In this document: piece after piece, positions 8,403 to 16,405 of the stretch
How positions within the stretch are numbered: position 1 is the stretch's first letter
Layout of the letters: each line of letters begins with the position of its first letter
Assembly (NCBI RefSeq): GCF_003428695.1
Contig: NZ_QURH01000312.1
Span: 1-55,139, forward strand
Origin: Actinomadura logoneensis
GTDB lineage: Bacteria > Actinomycetota > Actinomycetes > Streptosporangiales > Streptosporangiaceae
Direction: 5' to 3'
DNA: 55,139 nt
Translations under genes and position numbers: made by a program
The notes under the pieces: generated by a model
The model's database searches: none
Seen by the model: the letters and a program-made list of their open reading frames with translations, nothing else
What the model was told of the DNA's origin: nothing

Positions 8403-9371
8403 TCAGGACGGGGACAGGGCGCGGAGCTTTCCGTCGAGTTCGCTGCTGTAGAACTCGAGGAAGCCTTCCGGGTCGGGGCCCCAGTTCGTCATGACGAGGT
8501 GGTCGGCGCCCGCGTCCACGAAGGTCTGGGCGCTGGACACGTAGCTCGACGGATCGGACCCGCAGGTCATGGCCTCCCGCATGTCGTCCTCGGTGACCGT
8601 CTGCGAGGCGGCGTCGAAACTGGGCGGGTTGGGCAGTTCCGCCATGACCGGCCAGCCGCCGGTCGACCAGCGGGCCGCCTTGTGGGCCGCCGTGACGGCG
8701 GTCTGCTCGTCCTTCGCCCAGGACAGGGGCATCTCCGCGTAGTGGGGGCCGCTGCCGCCGTGGCTGCGGTACGCCTCGGCGAGGGACGGGTCGGGCTCGG
8801 TGGTGAACAGGCCGTCCCCGTGCTCGGCGGCCAGCCGCGCCGCGCGGGGGCCGCCGGCCGCGACCGCGATCAGCGGCGGCCGGTCCGGCAGGTCCCAGAC
8901 GCGGGCGGAGGCGAGTTCGAAGTGCTTGCCCTGGTAGGAGCGGTAGCCGCCGTCCCACAGCATCCGGATGATCTCCAGCGCCTCGACCAGCATCTCGTGC
9001 CGGACCTCGACGGACTCGGGGAACCCGAAGCCGACGATGTGCTCGTTCAACCGCTCCCCCGAGCCGACGCCGAGGGTGAACCGGCCGTCCGACAGGACCG
9101 CCAGCGTGGCGGCGGCCTGGGCGATGATGGCCGGGTGGTACCGGACGGTGGGACACGTGACGCCGGTGGCCAGGCCGAGCGTGGTCGTCCTGGCCGCGAT
9201 CGCGCCCAGCACCGTCCAGGCGAACGGCGAGTGCCCCTGCTCGTCCACCCACGGGTGGTAGTGGTCGCTGATCTCGACGAAGTCGAACCCGGCCTGCTCG
9301 GCACGCACCGCCTGCGCGACCAGGTCCTTGGGGCCGTACGCCTCGGCCGCGAGTTTGTAGCCAATCTTCAT
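8403..9371 (-). CDS. LLM-class F420-dependent oxidoreductase (F420-G6PDH-like)
   Basis: The sequence is a full luciferase-like TIM barrel: MKIGYKLAAEAYGPKDLVAQ, FVEISDHYHPWVDEQGHSPF, TGVTCPTVRYHPAIIAQAAA, LGVGSGERLNEHIVG and PPLIAVAAGGPRAARLAA. This matches the F420-dependent glucose-6-phosphate dehydrogenase-like subgroup, which uses coenzyme F420 for hydride transfer. The true substrate may differ, because many paralogues exist in actinomycetes. I choose ATG 9371 (322 residues), where the family usually begins; an upstream ATG at 9404 has AGAGG only 3 nt ahead and adds eleven residues. It diverges from the gene at 9570. Confidence 0.87.
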   Translation of the reverse strand: MKIGYKLAAEAYGPKDLVAQAVRAEQAGFDFVEISDHYHPWVDEQGHSPFAWTVLGAIAARTTTLGLATGVTCPTVRYHPAIIAQAAATLAVLSDGRFTLGVGSGERLNEHIVGFGFPESVEVRHEMLVEALEIIRMLWDGGYRSYQGKHFELASARVWDLPDRPPLIAVAAGGPRAARLAAEHGDGLFTTEPDPSLAEAYRSHGGSGPHYAEMPLSWAKDEQTAVTAAHKAARWSTGGWPVMAELPNPPSFDAASQTVTEDDMREAMTCGSDPSSYVSSAQTFVDAGADHLVMTNWGPDPEGFLEFYSSELDGKLRALSPS

Positions 9372-9569
9372 ATCGGGCCGCCTACCCGACCCCGGCCAGG
9401 CCATACACCTCTCGCATCACTCATTACGATGCTTGTCGGAGTTTGGCCAATCTCGATGCGCCGATCGTGGCGCCGGGTCCAGGATGGCCGCAATCATGGA
9501 GCCCTGGGCACTGCTGGTGTTTTGTGCGTAATGTGTGCGGCTGCCGTTGAGCCGCGCAGGAGGTCGAAG

Positions 9570-10424
9570 ATGGATTCGGTGACCGGTTCTTTCCGCACGT
9601 CCGGGGGCGTCACGCTCGGCGTCGAGCATTTCGGTGACGCGTCCGCGCCGCTCGTCCTGCTGGCGGGCGGGACGACGATGCTGTCCTGGCCCGACGCGCT
9701 CTGCGAGGCCCTGGCCCGCGGCGGACGCCATGTGGTGCGGTACGACCTGCGTGATTCCGGCGCCTCGACCACGGTGGACCCCGAGGCTCCCGCCTACACG
9801 CTGCGGGATCTCGCGGCGGACGCCGCTGAACTCGCGCGGGGACTGGACGAGCGTCCGGCGCATCTCGCGGGCGTCGGCGTGGGCGGCATGGTCGCCCAGG
9901 TCGCCGCGTTGGACCACCCGGACGCCTTCTCGGCGCTGACGCTGGTCGGCACGCGCCCGGTCGCGCCGGGCCCGGTCGACGCGGACCTTCCAGATCACGA
10001 CGGCGCGGTGATGGGACGCCTGTTCTCCGTGCCGATGCCGGACTGGTCGGACCGCGCGGCGGTGGTCGCGTCCGCCGCGGCCAAGGCCGAGGTCCTGGGG
10101 AACGACCCCGAGGCGGCGCGCACGCTGGCGGGGCGGATCTTCGACCGGACGCCCGGCACCGGGCCCGCCGTCCAGATGGCGAACCAGATGGGGATGGTCT
10201 TCTCGCGGCTGGACTGCGCGCCGCGCTGGCGCGAGCGCCTGGCCGAGCTCGCGGTTCCGGCGCTGGTGGTGCACGGACGCCGGGACCCGTTCTTCCCGCT
10301 CGGCAACGGTGAAGCGCTCGCGCGGGAGATCCCCGATGCACAGTTGCTGGTGCTCGACGACGCCTCGACCGCGATCCCGGACTCCGCGGTCCCCGAGGTC
10401 GCCTCGGCCATGCTGGCGCTGTGA
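9570..10424 (+). CDS. Alpha/beta-hydrolase fold protein lacking catalytic Ser and His
   Basis: The 284-residue protein starts at ATG 9570 behind GCAGGAGG. The fold is clear: VLLAGGTTMLSWPDAL, HVVRYDLRDSGAST, HLAGVGVGGMVAQVAALDHP and VVHGRRDPFFPLGNGEAL. In active relatives the elbow reads G-x-S-x-G; here residue 103 is Gly (codon GGC at 9876-9878), one base from AGC serine. The C-terminal position that normally carries the catalytic His (GHxxP) reads DASTAIP. Only the acid in GRRDPF remains. The family includes RdmC-type esterases and haloperoxidase-like enzymes. This copy is likely non-hydrolytic, perhaps a binding protein, or decaying. Confidence 0.82.
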   Translation: MDSVTGSFRTSGGVTLGVEHFGDASAPLVLLAGGTTMLSWPDALCEALARGGRHVVRYDLRDSGASTTVDPEAPAYTLRDLAADAAELARGLDERPAHLAGVGVGGMVAQVAALDHPDAFSALTLVGTRPVAPGPVDADLPDHDGAVMGRLFSVPMPDWSDRAAVVASAAAKAEVLGNDPEAARTLAGRIFDRTPGTGPAVQMANQMGMVFSRLDCAPRWRERLAELAVPALVVHGRRDPFFPLGNGEALAREIPDAQLLVLDDASTAIPDSAVPEVASAMLAL

Positions 10425-10524
10425 TCCCGGGCCCCGTGCCGAGCGTCTTCAGAAGACGATCAGCTTCCTGTCAGGCGGTCGTCAGGCTCCTTGAGGCGGC
10501 GACGAACTCGCGTTGAGGGTGAAG

Positions 10525-11589
10525 ATGAAGAACCAGTCCCCTGCCCAGGACTGCCCCGATCCCCGGGAGGTGAAGAACGCGGAAGAGTTCGTTGCGGCCA
10601 TGAGGCGCTTGAGGGCCTGGTCGGGACTGACCTTCCGGCAAGTGGAGCGGAACGCCGCCGATGACGGCGTTCCCCTGCCGCACAGCACCCTGGTGACGGC
10701 CCTGCGGCGGAAGACCCTGCCCAGAGAGGAACTCGTCGCCGCGTTCGTTCGCGCATGCGGCTGCTCGGCCGACACCGTTTCCCTCTGGGTGACCGTTCGC
10801 CGTCAACTGGCCATGGAACAGGCGCAGGCCGCGACCGCTGCGGCTCCACCGCCTGCCGCGTCCCCGCAAAGTTCGCGGACTCCGGTCCCGGCTCCGACTC
10901 CGGCGCCGGCAGCGGTGGCGGAGGCGGGCGCCAACGTGCCTGCGGCAGCGACCGGTCGCGCGCGGCGCGTTCCGAACGGATGGCGCCTGCCGAACGCGAT
11001 GCGCTTCCAGGGGGCACGGCTCACCAGCATTCGCTGGGTGCTGCTGCTCCTGGCGGTCGGGACGTTGCTCGCGGGAGCGAGCGCGCCGCCGGTTCCCACC
11101 GCCCCGGCGCTGCGGGACACGGCCGCGTCGGATCCCGCACGCCACACGTTCTCGGGGAACAGCCGCATCCGATCGGCACGGACGAACCGCTGCCTGTCGG
11201 CACGCCGGGATGTGGACGGCCGGATCTTCCCGATGCCGTGCGCCTACGCTTTCCCGTCGAGGTCGCTCCAAGAGCAGCCGGACGGCAGCTACGTGATCGC
11301 CACCCAGCACCCGGACCTCGGCTCGGGCTGCATGGGTGTCCGGCGCGTCGAGGTCCGCAGCGGAGTGGACGACGATTTCTGCGGACGTAAAGGCGCCAAC
11401 ACCGCTGACCGTTTCTGGCTCGTGCATTCCACGGCCCATCCCGGGGCGTTTCAGCTCCGCATCGCCCATACCGAGCTCTGTATCGAAGCACCCGCGAGTG
11501 CCGGTCGTCCCGTTTTCCTGGCCGCCTGCGCTTCCGGCAGGCTCGCGCAAGCATTCACGATCGAGGCCGATCCGCGCCCGGGCATCTAG
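10525..11589 (+). CDS. Membrane-anchored HTH protein with extracellular ricin-type-like domain
   Basis: ATG 10525 is chosen because GAGGGTG lies 5 nt before it; TTG 10513 is also in frame. The 354-residue product has an XRE-like helical N-terminus (EEFVAAMRRLRAWSGLTFRQ, TLVTALRRKTLPREEL, CGCSADTVSLWV), an Ala/Pro-rich linker, one membrane segment (WVLLLLAVGTLLAGASA, near residue 178) and an external C-terminal domain. That domain has paired cysteines and ricin-B-like features (RSARTNRCLSA, RFWLVHSTAHPGAFQLRIAH, LCIEAPASAGRPVFLAAC), although the QxW motifs are degenerate. The order suggests a one-protein transmembrane signaller with a cytoplasmic HTH. Its ligand and target are unknown. Confidence 0.75.
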   Translation: MKNQSPAQDCPDPREVKNAEEFVAAMRRLRAWSGLTFRQVERNAADDGVPLPHSTLVTALRRKTLPREELVAAFVRACGCSADTVSLWVTVRRQLAMEQAQAATAAAPPPAASPQSSRTPVPAPTPAPAAVAEAGANVPAAATGRARRVPNGWRLPNAMRFQGARLTSIRWVLLLLAVGTLLAGASAPPVPTAPALRDTAASDPARHTFSGNSRIRSARTNRCLSARRDVDGRIFPMPCAYAFPSRSLQEQPDGSYVIATQHPDLGSGCMGVRRVEVRSGVDDDFCGRKGANTADRFWLVHSTAHPGAFQLRIAHTELCIEAPASAGRPVFLAACASGRLAQAFTIEADPRPGI

Positions 11590-11843
11590 CCGGCCGCGCT
11601 TCGTCCAGCACAGTCGTCCACCGCTCCCCCGGACGTAACCGCACGTCATCTGGGGTCGACCAAGATCGACCAAAGCCGACCACCGTCCCCTCTGGCCCGT
11701 CTCGGAGCGCACGGCCAAGCTGTTCCAGAGCGCAGCAAGGGGCGGCTTCGCCTCCTCTTCCGAATGGCCTAGGAGGAAATGTCGGCGTCCATACACATCC
11801 GGCACCGAAATGACATGTACGCATGCGGTCCGAAGGAGCACGA

Positions 11844-12152
11844 ATGAGAACAAGGAACGTCTCCAGGCTCACCGGGTTCGGCCTGGCGATCACGACCACC
11901 GCAGGGCTTTTCACGGTCGCGGCTCCGGCCGCGTTCGCCACCCCGGACGGCTGCTGGTCGCGCATCACCTCGTCCGTCCGCGGACGCGGGGCGTGCACCG
12001 ACATGTCCGACCCCGGCTCCTGGCGGCTGGGCATCCGCTGCAACGGCCAGAACTACTACACCCCGCGGAAGTACACCTCCACCCCGGCCAGCAAGGACTG
12101 CCCGTCCGGGACGACCATCAGCCACGTCTGGATCGACACCTTCCCGACATGA
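11844..12152 (+). CDS. Small secreted four-cysteine protein, copy A
   Basis: The 102-residue precursor starts at ATG 11844 behind GAAGGAG (11832-11838). A Sec signal peptide (SRLTGFGLAITTTAGLFTVA) probably ends at AFA. The mature part of about 70 residues has four cysteines (DGCWSRI, RGACTDM, GIRCNGQNYY, SKDCPSG) and ends WIDTFPT. No known domain is recognised. It is followed at once by a clear paralogue, and the two stops and starts nearly touch, so they are probably co-transcribed. Toxin, inhibitor or bacteriocin-like roles are possible but unsupported. Confidence 0.72.
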   Translation: MRTRNVSRLTGFGLAITTTAGLFTVAAPAAFATPDGCWSRITSSVRGRGACTDMSDPGSWRLGIRCNGQNYYTPRKYTSTPASKDCPSGTTISHVWIDTFPT

Positions 12153-12163
12153 AAGTAGGACAC

Positions 12164-12481
12164 ATGCGAAAGCCGGCCCGACTCGGCATGCTCGCCCTCG
12201 TGGCGGCGGCCTCCGCGGCTCCGCTTCTCACGGCCGCACCGGCCCAGGCGACCGTTCTCGGCAACCCCACGGGGTGCCACGCCTGGAAGGAGAGCACGAC
12301 CAGCGGCATGGGGGTGTGCACGGCGGCCAACCGCGGTAAGTGGCGCGTCGGCGTGTCCTGCACCGACCGCCACTACTACTACAGCCAGTGGACGGGGTAC
12401 ACGGAGCCCAGGAGGGCTCGCTGCGGCGGCGGCACGCTGACGCCGGGCGTCGACCCGTGGATCGACACCATGGAGACCTGA
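12164..12481 (+). CDS. Small secreted four-cysteine protein, copy B
   Basis: This 105-residue precursor starts at ATG 12164 after GTAGGA; an ATG at 12149 overlapping the previous stop lacks a binding site. The signal peptide is RLGMLALVAAASAAPLLTAA, cleaved near AQA. The mature part repeats the plan of copy A: TGCHAWK, GVCTAANRGKWRVGVSC with HYYYSQW, RARCGGG, and a WIDTMET end. Conserved features are the four cysteines, the GxW-R-G-C core, a Tyr-rich turn and the terminal WIDT. Divergence between the copies is high, so the duplication is old. Function is unknown. Confidence 0.72.
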   Translation: MRKPARLGMLALVAAASAAPLLTAAPAQATVLGNPTGCHAWKESTTSGMGVCTAANRGKWRVGVSCTDRHYYYSQWTGYTEPRRARCGGGTLTPGVDPWIDTMET

Positions 12482-12505
12482 CCCCGGTCGGTCGACACAT
12501 CCCCA

Positions 12506-12536
12506 AGGGCTCCGACTCCGAGCGGGTCGGGGCCCT
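12506..12536. terminator. Hairpin terminator after the small secreted pair
   Basis: AGGGCTCCGAC (12506-12516) pairs with GTCGGGGCCCT (12526-12536) over 11 positions with one G-U wobble or mismatch and a 9-nt loop. It lies between convergent genes. Confidence 0.5.
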
Positions 12537-12589
12537 GCCCTGCGTCGCGCTCTCCGAACCGCCCGAAGGTGGTGCGGTGGCCGGAATGG

Positions 12590-13831
12590 TCACGAGGCCG
12601 TGAGCAGCTCGGCCGTGCCTTCTTTTCTTCGCCTGCTCGCGCGGGCACCGAGAAGGAGGAGGGCCAGCGCGGCCATGGTGGAGACCAGCACGCTCAGCGT
12701 GACGACCAGGGCGGCGTTGCCCGGCCCCTTGACTTCGGTGAGGGGGCCGACCAGCAGGAGTCCGACGGGTGCCAGGGCGTAGGCCGGAAGGATGCTCCAG
12801 CTGTTCACCCCGGCCAGCGTCTCGACGGGGATGGTCTTCTGAAGCCGGGTGATCCACAGCACGAGGCAGACCGCCTTGGCGACGCCCGACGCGAACATCC
12901 CCGCCGCGATGAGCACCGAGGGGCCCGCCGCGCCGATGACCGGCAGCGGCGCGGCAGCGAGGAGCAGCAGCACGACGGCGACGAGGGCGGGGTGACGGGG
13001 CGTCCAGCGGACGGCCAGCACCGCTCCGGCGAGGGCTCCGAACGCCTCGCACGCGCCGATCACGCCCCATGTGGTGGCGGTGCGGCCGTGCTCGGACATG
13101 AACAGCGGGCCGATGATCTCGGCGAGCGTCGCGGTGGCGATGACGGCGCTGGTGAACTGCAGCGTGATCGCCCACAGCCAGGGGTGCGCGGCGAACAGCC
13201 GCCAGCTGGCGGCGAGGTCGGAGATCGGCCCCGGCGGTCTCGTCCGGTGCCGGGGCACGCTGAGCCGCAGGAGCAGCACGGCACTGACCGCGCACATCAC
13301 GGCCTTGAGGAACGCGGCCGACGGCGCGCCGAGTTCGCTCACCACCACTCCCGCGGCAGCCAGGCCGACCAGGGCGCCGACCGCCTCGGTCTGGCCGACG
13401 AGCGCGTTCGCGGCGTGCCGCTGCTCGCCCGGGAGGAGGTCGGCGACGATGGCGCGGACGGTCGGCATGAAGATGAAGTAGGCCGTCCCCGAGAACAGCG
13501 CGAGGACGCACAGCAGCGCGGCCGGCGCCCGGCCGTCGAGCAGGCACGCGCCGATGGCCAGCCAGGTGACGGTCGCGCCGAGCTCCGCGGCGGCCAGGAC
13601 GTGGTGGCGCCGGAACCGGTCGCCGAGGACGCCGCCCGCGAGGATCAGCAGGGCCGGCACCGCCTTGCAGGCCGCGACCAGGGAGATCGCACCGGCGCTG
13701 TAGCCGTTGGCCCTCATCCCCCAGACGAAGGCCACCTGACCGAACCCCACCCCGGCCGACGAGATCACTCGTGCCGCCAGCAGCGGGGCCACGGCGCGGT
13801 TGGACAACAGGTCCAGCGTGGTCACCGGCAC
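12590..13831 (-). CDS. MFS exporter (12 TM, EntS-like)
   Basis: Hydrophobic segments run through the whole protein, from LLAARVISSAGVGFGQVAFV to LVVTLSVLVSTMAALALLLL, consistent with 12 helices. The MFS loop motif is present as GGVLGDRFRRHHVL. It resembles MFS_3-type exporters of siderophores and drugs. The frame is open to ATG 13921, but that adds about 30 non-hydrophobic residues (MARPFLSPPRPVLARPVTLR); I prefer GTG 13831, which places the first helix about 10 residues in. It is convergent with the secreted pair and divergent from the damaged epoxide hydrolase. The substrate is unknown. Confidence 0.82.
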   Translation of the reverse strand: MPVTTLDLLSNRAVAPLLAARVISSAGVGFGQVAFVWGMRANGYSAGAISLVAACKAVPALLILAGGVLGDRFRRHHVLAAAELGATVTWLAIGACLLDGRAPAALLCVLALFSGTAYFIFMPTVRAIVADLLPGEQRHAANALVGQTEAVGALVGLAAAGVVVSELGAPSAAFLKAVMCAVSAVLLLRLSVPRHRTRPPGPISDLAASWRLFAAHPWLWAITLQFTSAVIATATLAEIIGPLFMSEHGRTATTWGVIGACEAFGALAGAVLAVRWTPRHPALVAVVLLLLAAAPLPVIGAAGPSVLIAAGMFASGVAKAVCLVLWITRLQKTIPVETLAGVNSWSILPAYALAPVGLLLVGPLTEVKGPGNAALVVTLSVLVSTMAALALLLLGARASRRRKEGTAELLTAS

Positions 13832-14096
13832 CCCCGCATGACGATCTGCTTGCTCGGAGTTGCGCAGCGTAACAGGACGCGCGAGGACGGGGCGGGGCGG
13901 TGACAAGAAGGGACGCGCCATCCGTCCGCCGCCTCGGAGAGACGCCTTGCGTCACCGCTCCCTCGGGCCGGTGGCCGGTGGCCGGCGGACGTTCAGGACG
14001 GCGGTGGCCGAGGCATGATCGGCAGGGCCGGGCCATCAGGTCCGACGCACACGCGGCCGGGCCCGCGTTGCCCATCGACGGTGCAGGGAGGACGGC

Positions 14097-15292
14097 ATGA
14101 CCGACGATGTGACCCCCTTCGAGCTCGACGTCCCGGAGGCCGCGCTGACCGATCTGCGCGAACGCCTGCGGAGGCCGCGCTGACCGATCTGCGCGAACGC
14201 CTGCGCGGCACCCGATGGCCGGAGGAGGCGACGGTGGACGACTGGTCCCAGGGCGTTCCGCTGGGCTACCTGCGCGAGCTGTGCCGGTACTGGGCCGAGG
14301 AGTACGACTGGCGGGCGACCGAGCGGCGCCTCAACGCCCTGCCGCAGTTCCGCACGTCGATCGACGGACTGGGCATCCACTTCCTCCACGTCCGGTCCCC
14401 GCACGAGGACGCGCTGCCGCTCGTCCTGACGCACGGCTGGCCGGGTTCGATCGTCGAGTTCCTCAAGGTGATCGGGCCGCTCACGGACCCGACGGCGCAC
14501 GGCGGCGACGCGCGCGACGCGTTCCACGTCGTGTGCCCGTCCCTGCCCGGCTACGGGTTCAGCGACAAGCCGGCCCGTCCGGGGTGGGGCGTCGAGCGGA
14601 TCGCCGGGGCGTGGATCCGGCTGATGGGACGCCTGGGCTATGACCGGTTCGGCGCGCAGGGATCCGACTGGGGCACGACCGTCACCGCGCTGATCGGCCA
14701 GACCGCGCCGGACCGCGTGGCTGGCGTCCACCTCGTCCCGCCGCTCGCCCCACCGGACCCGGAGACGTTCGACGACCTCACCGACGCGGAACGCGCCGCC
14801 CTGGCCGCGCTCGAGCAGGCCCAGAAGTGGGAGGACGGATACTCCCTGGAGCAGTCCACCAGGCCGCAGACCATCGGCTACGGACTCGTCGACTCCCCGT
14901 CGCTGCTGTGCGCCTGGATCATCGAGAAGTTCCGCTCCTGGACGGACTGCGACGGCCATCCCGAGAACGCGCTCACCCGCGACGAACTCCTGGACAACCT
15001 CATGTTCTACTGGCTCCCCGGCACCGGCGCGTCCGCCGCGCGGCTCTACTGGGAGAGCTTCGGAGCGGTCCAGCGGCTCTTCACCACCGAGGCTCCGGAC
15101 CTGGTCACGGTGCCGGCCGGATGCTCGGTCTTCCCCAAGGAGAACCCGCGCCCCTCCCGCCGGTGGGCCGAGAAGCGCTTCACCGACATCCGGTACTGGA
15201 ACGAGCCGGACAGGGGCGGCCACTTCGCCGCCTTCGAACAGCCCGACCTGTTCGTCGGGGAACTCCGCGCGTTCTTCCGCCTCGTCCGCTGA
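14097..15292 (+). pseudogene. Epoxide-hydrolase-family gene broken by a 35-bp tandem duplication
   Basis: A good ribosome binding site (GGGAGG) precedes ATG 14097, which opens MTDDVTPFELDVPEAALTDL and stops at TGA 14181-14183 after 28 codons. The rest of the protein continues in another frame to 15292: RWPEEATVDDWSQGVPLGYL, HFLHVRSPHEDALPLVLTHG, GAQGSDWGTTVTALIG (Asp nucleophile) and a C-terminal RGGHFAAFEQPDLF (His). The shift is caused by an exact 35-bp duplication at 14134-14205. Without it the gene would encode 386 residues with an N-terminal EHN domain and hydrolase fold, like juvenile-hormone-type epoxide hydrolases. Internal reinitiation could still give a shortened product. Confidence 0.85.
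14134..14205 (+). repeat. Perfect 35-bp tandem duplication inside the epoxide hydrolase gene
   Basis: Bases 14134-14170 are identical to 14169-14205, a 35-bp period with 2 bp of overlap. Since 35 is not a multiple of 3, it shifts the frame. Loss of one copy restores the full gene. Confidence 0.97.
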
Positions 15293-15312
15293 CGCCGGAG
15301 ACGGGTCCAGGA

Positions 15313-15350
15313 TTGACAGGATGCTGTCGTAATGACAGCATCCTGTCATG
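15313..15350 (+). promoter_or_regulatory. Perfect palindrome overlapping a leaderless promoter and start codon
   Basis: TGACAGGATGCTGTC (15314-15328) and its exact reverse complement (15334-15348) flank a GTAAT spacer. The same bases hold TTGACA (15313-15318), a 17-nt spacer and CAGCAT (15336-15341), with the A of ATG 15348 seven bases on. No Shine-Dalgarno sequence is present. A dimeric repressor bound here would cover the promoter from -35 to +1. The MarR protein encoded in the same operon is the obvious candidate. Confidence 0.75.
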
Positions 15351-15962
15351 CCAACCAAGATCGTTCATGTGGCCGTCTACGACACGCTGGCCGACTGGGA
15401 GGTGGGGTACGCCACCGCCCACATCCGCAGTGACCTGGGACAGCACCGACCGGGACGGTACGGGGTCCGGACGGTGGGAGAGACCCTGGAGCCGGTCACC
15501 ACCGCGGGAGGCGCCCGCATCCTTCCCGACGTCCTGCTGGACGAGCTCACCCCCGAGAGCAGTGCGCTGCTGATCCTTCCCGGCGGCGGCATGTGGTTCG
15601 AGGGCGGCCACGCCTTCGCGCGCAAGGCCCGCGAGTTCCTGGAGGCGGGCGTGCCCGTGGCGGCGATCTGCGGCGCGACCGCCGGGCTGGCGCGCGAGGG
15701 CCTTCTGGACGACCGCGACCACACGAGCAGCGCGCCGGAGTTCCTCGCCATGACCGGCTACGACGGCGCGGCCCGGTACAGGGACGTCCCCGCGGTCACC
15801 GACGGAGACCTCATCACGGCGGGACCCACGGCCCCCGTGGAGTTCGCCCGCGAGATCCTGGCGAAGCTCGACGTGTACGAGCCGGAGGTCCTGGACGCCT
15901 GGTACCGCCTCTTCGGCGAGCAGGACGCCGCCGCCTACGCCGTCCTGGCGGGCGTCCGATGA
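15348..15962 (+). CDS. DJ-1/PfpI-family protein
   Basis: The 204-residue product has the single-domain DJ-1/PfpI fold: MPTKIVHVAVYDTLADWEVG, LLILPGGGMWFEGGHAFARK, the nucleophile elbow PVAAICGATAGLAREGLLDD with Cys, and LITAGPTAPVEFAREILAKL. Relatives include YdeA/PfpI-like proteins that act as glyoxalase III, deglycase or cysteine hydrolase. The exact reaction cannot be assigned here. Translation probably starts on a leaderless transcript. It overlaps the next gene by ATGA, so PfpI and MarR are translationally coupled. The neighbouring epoxide hydrolases suggest a response to reactive electrophiles. Confidence 0.85.
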   Translation: MPTKIVHVAVYDTLADWEVGYATAHIRSDLGQHRPGRYGVRTVGETLEPVTTAGGARILPDVLLDELTPESSALLILPGGGMWFEGGHAFARKAREFLEAGVPVAAICGATAGLAREGLLDDRDHTSSAPEFLAMTGYDGAARYRDVPAVTDGDLITAGPTAPVEFAREILAKLDVYEPEVLDAWYRLFGEQDAAAYAVLAGVR

Positions 15963-16405
15963 GCGAGCACCCCGGTCCCCTCATGGCCCGGACCGCCGTC
16001 GCCGTCTTCCGCCTCAACGGCCAGTTCCTGCGGGTGGCGGACGACCTGGCCGGTCCGGCCGGGCTGACCGCCGCGTGGTGGCAGGTGCTCGGCGCCGTCC
16101 TCGACGAACCGCTGCCCGTCGCGGGGATCGCCCGTTCCATGGGCATCACCCGGCAGAGCGTCCAGCGGATCGCCGACCTGCTGGTCGAGCGGGGGCTCGC
16201 CGAGTACCGGCCGAACCCCGCGCACAGCCGGGCCAAGCTGCTCGCCCCCACCCTCGACGGGATCGCGGCCGTCGAACGCGTCGTTCCCGCGCAACGGGTC
16301 TTCGCCGAACGGCTCGCCGACCGGCTCGGGCCTGAGGAGCTGCGGAACGCCCTGGCGGCGGTCGAGCGACTGTCGGATGCATTGGAGGCCCTTGATGCCG
16401 AATGA
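15959..16405 (+). CDS. MarR-family regulator
   Basis: ATG 15959 overlaps the previous stop. The 148-residue protein has the MarR layout: an N-terminal dimerisation helix (MARTAVAVFRLNGQFLRVAD), LTAAWWQVLGAVLDEPLPVA, an HTH in IARSMGITRQSVQRIADLLV, a wing in GLAEYRPNPAHSRAKLLAPT, and C-terminal helices (ELRNALAAVERLSDALEALD). MarR dimers bind palindromes of 16-20 bp, and the perfect palindrome at the operon start fits autorepression. The ligand is unknown; an epoxide, aldehyde or phenolic compound would fit the operon's enzymes. Confidence 0.88.
   Translation: MSEHPGPLMARTAVAVFRLNGQFLRVADDLAGPAGLTAAWWQVLGAVLDEPLPVAGIARSMGITRQSVQRIADLLVERGLAEYRPNPAHSRAKLLAPTLDGIAAVERVVPAQRVFAERLADRLGPEELRNALAAVERLSDALEALDAE

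Noticed and set aside
10443..10457. Short palindrome CGTCTTCAGAAGACG after the alpha/beta-hydrolase as a terminator
   Set aside because: The stable stem is only about 5 bp; too weak to call.
14036..15358. Minus-strand open frame across the damaged epoxide hydrolase
   Set aside because: The plus strand carries all family motifs (HGWP, GSDWG, GGHFAA); the minus frame is a shadow.
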